Shown here one piece after another: positions 8,585 to 18,324 of a DNA stretch of 64,000 bases. Below the pieces are notes generated by a model, which saw only the letters and a list, made by a program, of their open reading frames with translations, searched no databases and had not been told where the DNA came from. Position numbers and translations under genes: made by a program. Origin of the DNA: Pseudovibrio exalbescens (GTDB lineage: Bacteria > Pseudomonadota > Alphaproteobacteria > Rhizobiales > Stappiaceae); assembly GCF_028737195.1 (NCBI RefSeq), contig NZ_JAQZAJ010000002.1, positions 1-64,000 on the forward strand, in the 5' to 3' direction. The first letter of the stretch is position 1, and the number at the start of each line of letters is the position of its first letter.

Positions 8585-10852
8585 CTATAATGGAATATCG
8601 TGCTCGGAAGCAAAGTCGGCCAGGAACTGTCGCATGTTCTCCGGCGTGTGTCCGGGCTCCAGTCTTGGCAGTAGCCGCGCTGATAGCTTCCGCAGATCCA
8701 GACTGCGCAACATCGCTTTCACCGGACCAATTGCGGATGGCGACATGGACAGGCTGCGATAGCCAATACCCAGCAACGCCATGGCGGCAAGCGGCTGCCC
8801 TGCAAGTTCACCACACAGGGTGACAGGCACATGCATGCGATCGCCCACTTCCACGATGCGCTTCAAAGCGCGCAGGAAGCCGGGATGCAGAGTGTCAAAG
8901 CGATCTGCTACCAGTGTATTGCCACGGTCCACCGCATTGAAGAATTGGAACAGATCGTTTGAGCCAACCGAGACGAAGTCCACTTCCTCATAAAGCTCTT
9001 CCAGCTGCCACAGCAGGCCCGGCACTTCCACCATCACGCCAAGGCGCAATGTCTCCGGGGTCGCGTGACCGTGCTGACGCAGGTGGCGCAGCTCACGCTC
9101 CACGTAATCGCGCGCTTTGCGGAACTCATCCACGTCCGCAATCATCGGGAACATGATGCGCAAGGAACGTCCAGCTCCGGCATGCAGCAATGCACGGATC
9201 TGTGTGCGCAAAAGCCCTGGCCGGTCTAGCCCAAAGCGGATCGCACGCCAGCCCATGGCCGGGTTCTCTTCTTGTGCAAGGCGCATGTAAGGCAGCACCT
9301 TATCGCCGCCAATATCAAGGGACCGGAAGGTGACCGGCCTGTCACCCGCTTGATCCAATACCTTGGAATAGAGCGATTGCTGCTCTTTCATCCGCGGAAA
9401 CGACGATGCCACCATAAACTGCAGTTCGGTCCGGAACAGACCAACGCCAGCCGCGCCCGCATCGTTCATGCTCGGCAGATCTACCAAGAGGCCAGCGTTC
9501 AGCTGCAGAGTGACATCTGTGCCATCCAGCGTCACCGTTGGCTTGTTGCGCAGACGCTTGTACTGCGCTTGACGACGGGCACGGAAACGCACCTTGTCGG
9601 CAAAGGCCTGTTCCACATCCGGAGCGGGGCGGATGAAAACCTGTCCCACTTCGCCGTCAACGATAACCGGATCACCCGCCTCGACGAGCGACACAATATC
9701 TTCCACCTGCCCGATGGTTGGGATGCCAAGAGCCCGAGCCACGATGGTTACGTGGCTGGTCGGCCCGCCCTCTTCCAGAATAAGACCGCGAATGCGATCC
9801 CGATCATAGTCAAGAAGTTCAGCAGCACCCATGTTGCGCGCAACAATAATGGCGTCCTGCGGCAACTCACCTTCCGAGGCGCCGTGCCCACGGCCCATTA
9901 GTTCGCGGATCAGACGCAGCGCCAGGTCATCCAGATCGTGCAGACGCTCCCGCAGATAAGGGTCGGTCTGACGCAGCATACGAGCGCGAGTGTCGCTCTG
10001 CACTTTCTCAACGGCGGCTTCGGCCGTCAGGCCGTTGCGAATGGCTTCTTCAATCTTGCGCACCCACCCCCGGTCATAGGCGAACATCCGGTAGGCTTCC
10101 AGAACCTCACGGTGCTCTCCATGCTGGGAGAAATCGCCATTGGCAAGCATGTGATCAAGCGAAAGGCGCAAACGCTGGACGGCGCCGTCCAGACGCTCCT
10201 TTTCAGCATCCGCGTCCTCAGCAATCAGGTTGGTAATCACAACACGCGGTTCATGGAGAACCACATGGCCCAAGCCTACGCCGTCTGAAAGCGGCACGCC
10301 CTTGAGGTGCATCGGTCTGGCAAGGTCAATCGTTGTGCCTTGCTGTGCGATGGCTTCCAGCTCGCCCGCAGCTACCATTTCTGCAATCACCATGGCGGTG
10401 GTTTGCAGCGCCTCGACTTCATCCTCAAAATAGGTCCGATGCGCCATGTTCTGAACAACCAGAACACCGAGCGTACGGCCCGCGCGCAGGATAGGAACAC
10501 CAAGGAAGGAGTTGTAGTTCTCTTCGCCTGTTTCAGGGCGATAGGCAAACGCCGGGTGCGCCTGCGCATTAGGTAGGTTCAATGGTCGGGCATCAGAGGC
10601 AATAAGGCCCACAAGGCCCTCGCCAATCCGGAGGGCCGTCTTGTGAACAGCCGTCTTGTTCAGGCCCTCTGTTGCATACAGCTCCAAAACGCCGTCGGCT
10701 CGCAGTATGTAGACGGAACACACTTCCGCAACCACATTTGCTGCAATAAGCCGAACAATCTTGTCGAGCCGCTCCTGCGCGTTGATGGGTTCTGCCATCA
10801 CCTCGCGAAGGCGACGCAAGAGAACGCGCGGTCCGGCCAAGCTGCTGCGCAT
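8585..10852 (-). CDS. ptsP: Phosphoenolpyruvate-protein phosphotransferase PtsP (EI-Ntr)
   Basis: First enzyme of the nitrogen-related phosphotransferase system: it takes phosphate from phosphoenolpyruvate and passes it to NPr, a chain that is regulatory and does not import sugar. The 755-residue protein has an N-terminal GAF domain (about 20-160), an EI N-terminal helical domain, the phosphohistidine domain with active His367 in GGPTSHVTIVARALG, and a C-terminal PEP-binding barrel with the FRSLDIGGDK and CGELAG motifs. The GAF domain separates it from sugar-type EI. It lies between lysC and prfA on the same strand. Confidence 0.95.
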   Translation of the reverse strand: MRSSLAGPRVLLRRLREVMAEPINAQERLDKIVRLIAANVVAEVCSVYILRADGVLELYATEGLNKTAVHKTALRIGEGLVGLIASDARPLNLPNAQAHPAFAYRPETGEENYNSFLGVPILRAGRTLGVLVVQNMAHRTYFEDEVEALQTTAMVIAEMVAAGELEAIAQQGTTIDLARPMHLKGVPLSDGVGLGHVVLHEPRVVITNLIAEDADAEKERLDGAVQRLRLSLDHMLANGDFSQHGEHREVLEAYRMFAYDRGWVRKIEEAIRNGLTAEAAVEKVQSDTRARMLRQTDPYLRERLHDLDDLALRLIRELMGRGHGASEGELPQDAIIVARNMGAAELLDYDRDRIRGLILEEGGPTSHVTIVARALGIPTIGQVEDIVSLVEAGDPVIVDGEVGQVFIRPAPDVEQAFADKVRFRARRQAQYKRLRNKPTVTLDGTDVTLQLNAGLLVDLPSMNDAGAAGVGLFRTELQFMVASSFPRMKEQQSLYSKVLDQAGDRPVTFRSLDIGGDKVLPYMRLAQEENPAMGWRAIRFGLDRPGLLRTQIRALLHAGAGRSLRIMFPMIADVDEFRKARDYVERELRHLRQHGHATPETLRLGVMVEVPGLLWQLEELYEEVDFVSVGSNDLFQFFNAVDRGNTLVADRFDTLHPGFLRALKRIVEVGDRMHVPVTLCGELAGQPLAAMALLGIGYRSLSMSPSAIGPVKAMLRSLDLRKLSARLLPRLEPGHTPENMRQFLADFASEHDIPL

Positions 10853-10948
10853 ACCTTGTCCTACCTATCGTTTGTCATTCGACCTCAAGTCGGGCTAGCG
10901 GCTGCGCTAGTGTAGTACAGCCGCTCGCAACATGTCGACTCACCTAAT

Positions 10949-12199
10949 TTAACCGTCGAGACCATATAGCGAATGCAGAGTCCGCACCGCAAGTTCCGTA
11001 TAGGCAGAATCAATCAGCACAGAGATTTTAATTTCTGATGTTGTGATCGCGCGGATGTTGATGCCCTTGCCAGCCAGCCCGCGGAAACAGTCCGCAGCGA
11101 CACCGGCGTGAGAGCGCATGCCCATCCCGATCACGGAGACCTTCACCACATCAGTCGTGCCTTCCAGCGTCTCATAACCAATGCCCTCAGAGTTGGCTTC
11201 GATTACGGCGCGCGCACGCTCATATTCCGTTTCAGGAACAGTGAAGGTGATATCGGTTGTCTTTCCATCCGGGGAAATGTTCTGAACGATCATGTCCACA
11301 TTGATGTTGGCGTCAGCCAGCGGACCAAACACGTTGCTGGCCACACCTGGCTTGTCGGCCACATTGCGGATGGAGATTTGCGCTTCGTCCTTCGAAAAGG
11401 CGATGCCAGTGACAACTTGCTGTTCCAATATTTCGTCCTCATCGCAGATCAACGTTCCCGGTGGCAATCCGCCATTGCCAACCTGCGGAGCATCCGGATC
11501 ATCAAAACTGGAGCGAACAAACGTCCGCACGCCATGCACCATGGCCATTTCCACAGAGCGAACCTGAAGCACCTTGGCGCCCAGTGACGCCATCTCGAGC
11601 ATTTCTTCAAACGACACCCGGTCCAGACGCTGAGCTTTCGGCACAATGCGTGGGTCCGTTGTATATACACCGTCCACGTCCGTGTAGATATCACAACGGT
11701 CTGCGTGGATTGCCGCAGCCAGCGCTACAGCACTCGTGTCAGAGCCGCCACGGCCGAGCGTCGCAATGCGGTTGTCTGGAGCCAGACCTTGGAAGCCGGC
11801 TACGACAGCAATCTGACCGCGCTCAAGGCGTTCGATGACGGTTTCGCCTTCGATTCGCTCAATACGAGCTGCGCCATGCGCTTCATTCGTGTGAATTGGG
11901 ATCTGCCACCCCTGCCAGGAGCGGGCCTCAACACCCATGTCCTGAAGCACGATAGCAAGGAGACCAGAGGTGACCTGCTCACCGGAAGCAACCACCGCAT
12001 CATATTCGCGCGCATCATGCAGCGCTGCAGCGTCCTTCGTGTAGCCAACCAGTGTGTTGGTCACACCTGCCATGGCCGAAACCACAACGGCAACCTGGTT
12101 GCCAGCTTCCACTTCACGCTTCACATGCCGCGCTACGTTGCGGATGCGATCAAGGTCGGCAACTGATGTGCCGCCGAATTTCATTACCAAACGGGCCAT
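10949..12199 (-). CDS. lysC: Aspartate kinase
   Basis: Phosphorylates aspartate, the first step toward lysine, threonine, methionine and diaminopimelate. The 416-residue protein carries the kinase domain with KFGGTSV at residues 7-13, the substrate region [15 protein letters not shown], and two C-terminal ACT domains (about 265-416) for feedback control by end-product amino acids. Length fits the monofunctional single-chain class. GGGAAG lies 3-8 nt upstream of the ATG. It heads the leftward lysC-ptsP-prfA-prmC series and is divergent from ubiG, with a 155-bp shared promoter region. Confidence 0.96.
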   Translation of the reverse strand: MARLVMKFGGTSVADLDRIRNVARHVKREVEAGNQVAVVVSAMAGVTNTLVGYTKDAAALHDAREYDAVVASGEQVTSGLLAIVLQDMGVEARSWQGWQIPIHTNEAHGAARIERIEGETVIERLERGQIAVVAGFQGLAPDNRIATLGRGGSDTSAVALAAAIHADRCDIYTDVDGVYTTDPRIVPKAQRLDRVSFEEMLEMASLGAKVLQVRSVEMAMVHGVRTFVRSSFDDPDAPQVGNGGLPPGTLICDEDEILEQQVVTGIAFSKDEAQISIRNVADKPGVASNVFGPLADANINVDMIVQNISPDGKTTDITFTVPETEYERARAVIEANSEGIGYETLEGTTDVVKVSVIGMGMRSHAGVAADCFRGLAGKGINIRAITTSEIKISVLIDSAYTELAVRTLHSLYGLDG

Positions 12200-12354
12200 C
12201 GCTTCCCAATTTCCTCCGAGGGCCTTGAAGCACAGAACTTACTGCCACAGTTGGCGCTCATGCATACAGCTACAGTCCTCTTATCGCAACCAGTGGCTTG
12301 ACAAAAACGCGCCGGCGAACCACCAGTGACCTGAATAAGTTGGAGTTCTGACAA

Positions 12355-13122
12355 ATGACCGCCTCAAAGCCCACCACTCCTGAACACACTGGGACCGTTG
12401 ACACGGCAGAGATCGACCACTTCTCCTCGATCGCAGCCGAGTGGTGGGACCCGACCGGAAAATTTCGCCCGCTACATAAATTCAACCCGGTGCGCATCGC
12501 GTTCATCAAGGAATACATCGCCGCTCATTTCGGCCGCGATGAGAAGTCGCCAACCGCTCTGGAAGGCCTCCGCCTTTTGGACATTGGCTGTGGCGGCGGC
12601 TTGCTCAGCGAACCCATGGCACGTATGGGCGCAGCGGTTACAGGTGCAGACGCAGCCGAGAAGAACATCGCAGTTGCCAAACTCCACGCCGAACAATCGG
12701 GCCTTGACATCGACTACCGCGCCCAGACCGCCGAAGCGCTGGAAGCCGCCGGTGAGCAATTTGATGTCGTCCTGAACATGGAAGTAGTTGAGCACGTTGC
12801 GGATGTGCCGCTGTTTATGGAAACATGTACCAAGCTCGTGAAGCCGGGCGGCCTCATGTTTGTTGCCACCATCAATCGCACGATGAAGGCCTACGCGCTT
12901 GCCATTGTCGGTGCCGAATATGTGCTTCGCTGGCTACCAAAAGGAACTCACCACTACGAAAAACTCGTCACGCCTGGAGAGCTGGAGGCCCCCATCAGTG
13001 CGGGCGGCATGCATATCTTTGAGCGCTGTGGGGTGAGCTACAATCCACTTTTTGACAGCTGGTCCCGTTCCCGCGACCTGGACGTGAACTATATGGTGAT
13101 TGCAAGCAAACCTGAAAATTGA
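12355..13122 (+). CDS. ubiG: Ubiquinone biosynthesis O-methyltransferase UbiG
   Basis: Carries out both O-methylations of ubiquinone synthesis with S-adenosylmethionine. The 255-residue protein has the class I methyltransferase fold, with the SAM loop [13 protein letters not shown] at about 74-86 and the family segments [20 protein letters not shown] near the N-terminus and [14 protein letters not shown] near the end. GGAG lies 9 nt before the ATG. It is the first gene of a short rightward group and divergent from lysC. Confidence 0.96.
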   Translation: MTASKPTTPEHTGTVDTAEIDHFSSIAAEWWDPTGKFRPLHKFNPVRIAFIKEYIAAHFGRDEKSPTALEGLRLLDIGCGGGLLSEPMARMGAAVTGADAAEKNIAVAKLHAEQSGLDIDYRAQTAEALEAAGEQFDVVLNMEVVEHVADVPLFMETCTKLVKPGGLMFVATINRTMKAYALAIVGAEYVLRWLPKGTHHYEKLVTPGELEAPISAGGMHIFERCGVSYNPLFDSWSRSRDLDVNYMVIASKPEN

Positions 13123-13155
13123 TGCAACAAGGCTGAGCAACAGAAGGAACCCGGC

Positions 13156-13866
13156 ATGAGAAAGGTCGTCACCAATGAGCCATTGGTTTTTGTCCCAGGC
13201 CTTGCCTGCACCGCCGCGCTGTTTGCACCGCAGATTGTTGCTTTTGCCGACCAGCCAATCATGGTGGCAAATACCTGTGAAAAAGAGAGCATAGCAGAAA
13301 TCGCAGAGCAGCTTTTGCACGAAGCACCAGAACGGTTTGCTCTCATCGGGCTTTCCATGGGCGGGTACATCGCCCTAGAGGTTATGCGGCAAGCACCAGA
13401 CCGCGTGACACGTCTTGCGCTCTTGAGCACGAATGCCAGAGCCGACACACCGGAACAAGCGGAAATCCGCTCCAAGCAGATCCGCATTGCCGCAGAGGGC
13501 GGTTACGACAAGGTTGCTCCAAGTCTTTATCCTGCTTGGGTTCATCCAAGTCGGCATGAAGATTACGAGCTGAAGGAAACCGTGATCGAGATGGCGCAGG
13601 ACGTGGGGCCGGAGGCTTTTGTCCGGCAGCAAAAAGCCGTGATGAGCCGCATTGACCAGCGCGAAAATCTCAAGGCCATCACCTGCCCCACTTTGGTTCT
13701 CGTTGGGACTGACGATCAAGTAATGCCTCTCGACCGCGCCGAGGAAATGCATGCAGCAATTACTTCCAGCGCGCTCGTCATGGTACCGGAATGCGGACAT
13801 CTTTCAACACTCGAGCAACCCTCCATTACCACCAAAGCACTTCAAGAGTGGCTGGTAAGGGCATAG
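13156..13866 (+). CDS. Alpha/beta hydrolase
   Basis: Alpha/beta-fold hydrolase of unknown substrate. The 236-residue protein has the nucleophile elbow GLSMGGY with S67, a likely acid D186 in GTDDQVMP, and H215 in CGHLS, so the catalytic triad is complete. No signal peptide, so cytoplasmic. It starts 33 nt after ubiG with an AAGGA ribosome site and may be cotranscribed, though I cannot tie it to ubiquinone synthesis. Confidence 0.85.
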   Translation: MRKVVTNEPLVFVPGLACTAALFAPQIVAFADQPIMVANTCEKESIAEIAEQLLHEAPERFALIGLSMGGYIALEVMRQAPDRVTRLALLSTNARADTPEQAEIRSKQIRIAAEGGYDKVAPSLYPAWVHPSRHEDYELKETVIEMAQDVGPEAFVRQQKAVMSRIDQRENLKAITCPTLVLVGTDDQVMPLDRAEEMHAAITSSALVMVPECGHLSTLEQPSITTKALQEWLVRA

Positions 13867-14024
13867 TCCTACTTTTAGGGAGTGTGCGCCGCACCATTTC
13901 TAAGCTAACCTAGCGGAAGCTGGTTCTCAGCTTTCTTTAGGGACGGCTCCCTTTGTTTTCCCGTCCCCCACGAAAAGCGGCCGAACGGTCGCCACGAACT
14001 CTTACCAACCTTCCGGGGGGTCAT

Positions 14025-14543
14025 ATGTTCAACTTCGATGATCAATTTAAAGAAGCCATGGAAATGTGGAACAGCTCAATGGGCGGCACACCGTGGCGCG
14101 TGTGGGCAGAAGGCCTTGAAAAGTCCACTGTAGGGCCACTGGAATCCGTCATGAAAGCCCAGAGCTCCATGATGAAGGCCAGTCAGCAGCTCGCAGACAA
14201 GGAAATGGACTTCATACGGCATCGCATGGACGAGCGCTTTGCTTATATGCGCGAACTTTGTTCATGCCCCAACGGTGCAGAAGTCGCGCACATCAGCACG
14301 GAGTTCTGGCAGTCTGCTTTTGAAGACTACCGCGACCATAACGCTGAGCAGCTTCATATCCTGACAAAGACCATGAGCGAAAACAGTGCGCAGGCGTCTG
14401 ATGCGCTGACCGAGTCCTTGTCAGGCCTGAAGGCAGCGGAAGAAGCGCTTACACCAGCCAAGCCGACACCGGCGGCCAAACGTGCGCCAGCACGCCCAAA
14501 GGCAAGAGCCACAGCCAAGGCCACGTCTTCAAGCGAAGGATGA
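14025..14543 (+). CDS. Phasin family protein with basic C-terminal tail
   Basis: Probable phasin, a protein coating polyhydroxyalkanoate granules. The 172-residue protein is mainly amphipathic helix (about 1-140), with the phasin-like pattern of DYRDHNAEQLHILTKTMSE and alternating Ala/Ser/Gln. The last 30 residues (142-172) are rich in Ala, Pro, Lys and Arg, like the nucleoid-binding tail of PhaF-type phasins. The ATG at 14025 is preferred over one 24 codons earlier because a GGGGGG ribosome site precedes it. It is separated from the upstream hydrolase by 158 bp, so likely has its own promoter. Confidence 0.7.
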   Translation: MFNFDDQFKEAMEMWNSSMGGTPWRVWAEGLEKSTVGPLESVMKAQSSMMKASQQLADKEMDFIRHRMDERFAYMRELCSCPNGAEVAHISTEFWQSAFEDYRDHNAEQLHILTKTMSENSAQASDALTESLSGLKAAEEALTPAKPTPAAKRAPARPKARATAKATSSSEG

Positions 14544-14568
14544 ACCTGTTTTGAGGGAACAAGTAGAG

Positions 14569-14595
14569 AGCGCGGGTTGAATCTCACCCCGCGCT
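14569..14595. terminator. Weak hairpin between the phasin and DUF1178 genes
   Basis: AGCGCGGG (14569-14576) pairs with CCCGCGCT (14588-14595) around an 11-nt loop, between two convergent stop codons. The T-tract is poor on both strands, so efficiency is uncertain. Confidence 0.5.
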
Positions 14596-14610
14596 TTGTC
14601 ATGAGCTAGC

Positions 14611-15186
14611 TCAGTTGCGATCTTCCGGCAACGCGGGCAGCGGCAACACGTCAATGCCTTCATCAAGCAGCTCTCGCGTTTCATCGAGGGAAGCCTGACC
14701 GTATATGCCGCGCTCCTCGGTTTCGCCGTAGTGCATCTTGCGCGCTTCTTCCACGAACTTGTCGCCAACGTTTTCGGCGCTTTCCGTTACATGTTTTCGA
14801 AACTGGCGGATCGCTTCCGACAGTTCCCTCATGCGCTCAGTGTTCAAAGAAAGCGTTGTTCCCTCGGTTTCAGGCGGAGAGGCACCTGCCCCGACATTCG
14901 CAGGCACGGGTGTGCTTGCCTCGGGCGTCGGTTGAGCGGCGGGAGCTGGCGCGGCCTGGGTTGCTTGCTTTTGTGCCGCAGCCTGACGCTGCAAGTCCTC
15001 TCGAGCCTTCGCCTTGCCCCGCGCCGTTGCCACGTTTGGCGACATAAGCCCTTTGGTTATGGATGTTGACTCGCACACGGGACAGGAGATCAGGCCGCGC
15101 TCAGCCTGTGCATCAAAATCCGTGGAGTTTCTGAACCACGCATCAAAGCTATGTCCCTTGTCACAAAGTAGCGCGTAATTGATCAC
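14611..15186 (-). CDS. DUF1178 family protein, putative zinc-ribbon
   Basis: Small alphaproteobacterial family of unknown function. The 191-residue protein starts with a putative zinc ribbon: C8 and H11, then CPVC at 35-38, in a domain of about 60 residues. A low-complexity Ala/Pro/Gln linker follows (about 70-115), then a helical acidic C-terminal domain at about 120-175 with RMRELSEAIRQFRKHV. The start is GTG at 15186, with GGAGA 7 nt upstream. It follows the nitrilase-family gene by 18 nt on the same strand and is probably the last gene of the grxC group. Confidence 0.85.
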   Translation of the reverse strand: MINYALLCDKGHSFDAWFRNSTDFDAQAERGLISCPVCESTSITKGLMSPNVATARGKAKAREDLQRQAAAQKQATQAAPAPAAQPTPEASTPVPANVGAGASPPETEGTTLSLNTERMRELSEAIRQFRKHVTESAENVGDKFVEEARKMHYGETEERGIYGQASLDETRELLDEGIDVLPLPALPEDRN

Positions 15187-15204
15187 TTGCGTTTCTCCGG
15201 CGCA

Positions 15205-16041
15205 CTAAAGCGCAACGTCCTCTATCGAAAACCCTCGTGCGTTCGCAATGGCTGGCACGCGGGCACGTGCGTCTTCCGATAGTTTTAATCGAACCTCAGC
15301 CAGCAACACGCCGGGCTCATCATGGTCCAGCTCACCTATAACGCGTCCCCACGGATCGACAATAAGGCTATGTCCATAGGTCTCGCGCCCATCTTCATGC
15401 ACACCGCCTTGCGCGGCTGAAACAACGAATGCACCGTTTTCAATGGCACGGGAGCGCTGGAGCACATGCCAATGAGCACGCCCGGTCTGGCGCGTAAAGG
15501 CGGCTGGAGCGGTCAACACCTGAGCGCCATGCTTTGCCTGCTCGCGAAAGAGCGCGGGCTGCCGCACATCATAGCAGATGGCTAGACCAATCTTGGTAAA
15601 TGGCAGCGCCACCACCGGGCTGGTTGTTCCCGGCTCATAGGTCTTGGATTCCCGCCAGCTTTCACCATCTGGCAAGTCCACATCGAACATGTGGATCTTG
15701 TCATACCGCGCAGCCACGGATCCATCCGGTGCCAGAAGGAAAGCCCGATTGGCGAGTTTGCCATCATCACGCCGAATTGCCAAAGAACCAAGGTGTAGCC
15801 AGATCTGCAGATCGGCTGCAACCTTTGTCATCCGGGCAAGAAAGGGATCCTCCACCTCAGAACTGACCGCTGCCATTTGCGCTTCACGGCTGCGCTCAAG
15901 AACGTTGGTCATCTCAGGCGTCTGGATATAGATGGCGCCGTCCTTGGCGGCTTCACGCACCAAGACTTCGCAAGCATCCAGATTCGCTCGTACATCGCGT
16001 CCGGAGCGCATCTGCACGCAAGCTGCAACAAACTCCTGCAT
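15205..16041 (-). CDS. Carbon-nitrogen hydrolase (nitrilase superfamily, Nit2-like amidase)
   Basis: Predicted cytoplasmic amidase of the nitrilase superfamily; relatives are omega-amidases or deaminated-glutathione amidases. The catalytic triad is present in the 278-residue reading: E43 in TPEMTN, K115 in YDKIHMFDVDLP, and C156 in AICYDVRQPALFRE. A GGGGGG tract 9 nt before the ATG at 16041 decides the start; upstream codons, beginning with TTG at 16062, are open but would include that tract. The gene lies 36 nt after grxC, consistent with a thiol-metabolite repair role, though the substrate is not shown by sequence. Confidence 0.88.
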   Translation of the reverse strand: MQEFVAACVQMRSGRDVRANLDACEVLVREAAKDGAIYIQTPEMTNVLERSREAQMAAVSSEVEDPFLARMTKVAADLQIWLHLGSLAIRRDDGKLANRAFLLAPDGSVAARYDKIHMFDVDLPDGESWRESKTYEPGTTSPVVALPFTKIGLAICYDVRQPALFREQAKHGAQVLTAPAAFTRQTGRAHWHVLQRSRAIENGAFVVSAAQGGVHEDGRETYGHSLIVDPWGRVIGELDHDEPGVLLAEVRLKLSEDARARVPAIANARGFSIEDVAL

Positions 16042-16077
16042 GGATCCCATCCCCCCTTTCAAAACTGACTGCGGTGA

Positions 16078-16341
16078 TTAGACACCCGCTGCCAGAAGGG
16101 CGTCAAGCTGTCCGCGACGCTCAAGTGCGTAAAGGTCATCGCAGCCACCGACATGTTCCGATCCGATAAAGATCTGCGGGAAGGTGCGACCACCGTTTGC
16201 CTTCTTAATCATTTCTGTCTTGTAGGTCGGGTCGTCAGAGGCGTTGTACTCGGTGTACTCTACGCCCTTTTCTTCAAGCAGGCGTTTGGCACGTGCGCAA
16301 AAACCACACATGTCGCGTGTGTAAAGCACGACTTCAGTCAT
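16078..16341 (-). CDS. grxC: Glutaredoxin 3
   Basis: Small dithiol glutaredoxin that reduces disulfides and glutathione mixed disulfides in the cytoplasm. The 87-residue protein has the active site C12-G-F-C15 (the classic enterobacterial form is CPYC), the TFPQIFIG cis-proline motif, and GGCDDLYAL for glutathione binding. The ATG at 16341 follows an AGAGGAAAA ribosome site; 12 more codons are open upstream but unlike the family. First gene of the grxC-amidase-DUF1178 series. Confidence 0.93.
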   Translation of the reverse strand: MTEVVLYTRDMCGFCARAKRLLEEKGVEYTEYNASDDPTYKTEMIKKANGGRTFPQIFIGSEHVGGCDDLYALERRGQLDALLAAGV

Positions 16342-16471
16342 TGTTCTTTTCCTCTTCACCTGCGTCTGGTCAGGCACATCAATTTAACGGTTGGCAAGCA
16401 ACGAACGCTGTTTATATGGCGGGAGAGGCCGCATTCGCAAGAGTTGCCAGCCTGGGATGTAAGTCGAAGAG

Positions 16472-16497
16472 GAAAAGCCCGCCACTCGCAACGGGCT
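16472..16497 (-). terminator. Terminator of comF
   Basis: AGCCCG (16476-16481) and CGGGCT (16492-16497) pair around a 10-nt loop immediately after the comF stop. On the minus strand a TTTTCC tract follows. Confidence 0.7.
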
Positions 16498-16500
16498 CAC

Positions 16501-17277
16501 TTATTCGTGTTCGGGATTCACCCGCGCAAACACCAGAACATCAACGGCGGAAGCGCCTGCCCGCTTCAAGGCCCGCGCACAAGACTCCGCTGTCGCCCCA
16601 GTGGTCAGCACATCATCGACAAGCACCACATGTCGCCCCGTGACAACAAATCGCTTTTCTTCCGGCACTTCAAAGGCTTTGCGAACATTCTTGCGCCGCT
16701 CGGCACGCTTGAGCCCCACCTGCCCGGATGTATGACGAATGCGCTGAAGCGCAAAGACATCGTGCTGCAGGCCGGTCAACTCGGAGATGGCATGTGCCAG
16801 CAAGGCTGACTGATTGTAGCCTCTCTTCAAGAGCCGCCACCTGTGCAATGGTACCGGCACCAGTAACGGGTCGCTCTCAAACAGCTCCGCGCCGCCTCGT
16901 ACCATCATGGGCGCGAGAACCTTGCTCAACGCAGGCCGATTGGAAAACTTGAACTGATGCACAATGTCTCGCGCTGGCCCTGTGTAGCTTGCAGCAGCGC
17001 GTGCCCGATCATAGTCGGGCGGTTCCGCAATGGCCGCAGGGCTCACAGCGCCAGGACCGCAGTCATAAGGCATGGGGGTCCCAAGCCGATCACACCACGG
17101 AGGCGACAGAAACTGCACCAATCCCCAGCACGCAGCACACAGGCCTGCACGTTCCTGCAGGCAGATCCCGCAGGACGGACAGGTTGGCGGTACAACGAAG
17201 TCAACCAGTTGCTGCCCAATCCGCACACTGGTGCGCAGGGCAGAGGCCAGCTGAGGGGAAAAGCGTAGACCCTGCAC
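16501..17277 (-). CDS. comF: ComF family phosphoribosyltransferase-like protein
   Basis: Cytoplasmic ComF-family protein, linked in other bacteria to handling of incoming DNA during transformation. The 258-residue protein has an N-terminal zinc finger with C33, C36, C39, C47 and C50, and a C-terminal type I phosphoribosyltransferase domain whose PRPP loop VLVDDVLTTGATA includes D221 and D222. The start is GTG at 17277. No other competence gene lies nearby. It is divergent from the methyltransferase at 17431. Confidence 0.9.
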   Translation of the reverse strand: MQGLRFSPQLASALRTSVRIGQQLVDFVVPPTCPSCGICLQERAGLCAACWGLVQFLSPPWCDRLGTPMPYDCGPGAVSPAAIAEPPDYDRARAAASYTGPARDIVHQFKFSNRPALSKVLAPMMVRGGAELFESDPLLVPVPLHRWRLLKRGYNQSALLAHAISELTGLQHDVFALQRIRHTSGQVGLKRAERRKNVRKAFEVPEEKRFVVTGRHVVLVDDVLTTGATAESCARALKRAGASAVDVLVFARVNPEHE

Positions 17278-17430
17278 GGAATTTACCCTATTTAAGGCAA
17301 CAAGTTACCGTATCACAGCACCCGCTGGGTGGGGCTCCCCGGATCCACGTGCCACGAGATTCAGCGGCATGGTGGCACCGCCTCTCTCCCTTTCGGGCAG
17401 GTTCAGCACACTGGAAGTCTCGCAAAAAAG

Positions 17431-18315
17431 ATGAGCCATCCCTCTCTATTTGACCGCTCCCTGATCATGCAACGCCGCAAGAAGGCCCTTGCCAAGCCGG
17501 TGGCAGGGGCAGACTTTTTGCTCAAGGCAGCCGCTCAGGATCTTGAAGACCGCCTCATGATGTTGAGCCGTAGCTTTGAAAGCGCTGTCGACCTCGGAGG
17601 GCATGGCAACTACATCACCGAAGCGCTGCGAAACTCTGGCAAGGTGCAGCGGGTCATTCGGGCTGATCTATTCACGCCTGATCAGAACAGTGGCACCCCG
17701 GATCTGGTGATTGATGACGCTGTCCTGCCCTTTGCAGAGCAAAGCGTTGACCTGATTGTCTCCTCCTTGAACCTTCAGCTCCTTGACGATCTGCCGGGAA
17801 CTCTGGTTCAAATCCGGCGAGCGCTGAAGCCGGATGGGCTGTTTCTGGGGCTGCTTCTTGGCACCGACAGCCTGATTGAGCTGCGAGACAGCTTCATGCG
17901 TGCTGAGATGGAGGTAACCGGCGGCGTTTCTCCGCGCGTAATCCCGTTTGCGGATACCAGAGACCTTGGCGGTCTGCTGCAACGCGCAGGGTTCGCGCTT
18001 CCCGTCGCAGATCTGGACAAGCTGACCGTACGCTACGATACGCTGTTTGACCTCATCAAAGACCTGAGGGCCATGGGCGCGACCAACCCCTTGGCAGAAC
18101 GCAGCAAGCGCTTCACACCGCGCGCCGTTTTCATGAAGGCCGCAGAACACTATGCGCAAAATTATCAGGATGAAGATGGGCGCATCCGCGCAACGTTCAC
18201 CTTCGCCTCACTCTCGGGCTGGGCGCCTCACGAGAGCCAGCAAAAACCCCTGCGCCCGGGAAGCGCAAAGCAGAGTCTTGCTGCAGCATTGGGAACGGTA
18301 GAGAAGAAAGTCTGA
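17431..18315 (+). CDS. SAM-dependent methyltransferase, NDUFAF5/BioC-like
   Basis: Class I methyltransferase resembling the BioC-like proteins related to mitochondrial NDUFAF5, an assembly factor of respiratory complex I. In the 294-residue reading the N-terminus MSHPSLFDRSLIMQRRKKA is typical of that group, followed by a SAM-binding region (about 50-150) with VDLGGHGNYITEAL and the VDLIVSSLNLQLLDDLP segment. The frame extends 34 codons upstream, but the ATG at 17431 matches the family start. It may modify a complex I subunit, by analogy only. It converges on the Flp pilin gene with only 9 nt between. Confidence 0.82.
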   Translation: MSHPSLFDRSLIMQRRKKALAKPVAGADFLLKAAAQDLEDRLMMLSRSFESAVDLGGHGNYITEALRNSGKVQRVIRADLFTPDQNSGTPDLVIDDAVLPFAEQSVDLIVSSLNLQLLDDLPGTLVQIRRALKPDGLFLGLLLGTDSLIELRDSFMRAEMEVTGGVSPRVIPFADTRDLGGLLQRAGFALPVADLDKLTVRYDTLFDLIKDLRAMGATNPLAERSKRFTPRAVFMKAAEHYAQNYQDEDGRIRATFTFASLSGWAPHESQQKPLRPGSAKQSLAAALGTVEKKV

Positions 18316-18324
18316 GCGAATAGC

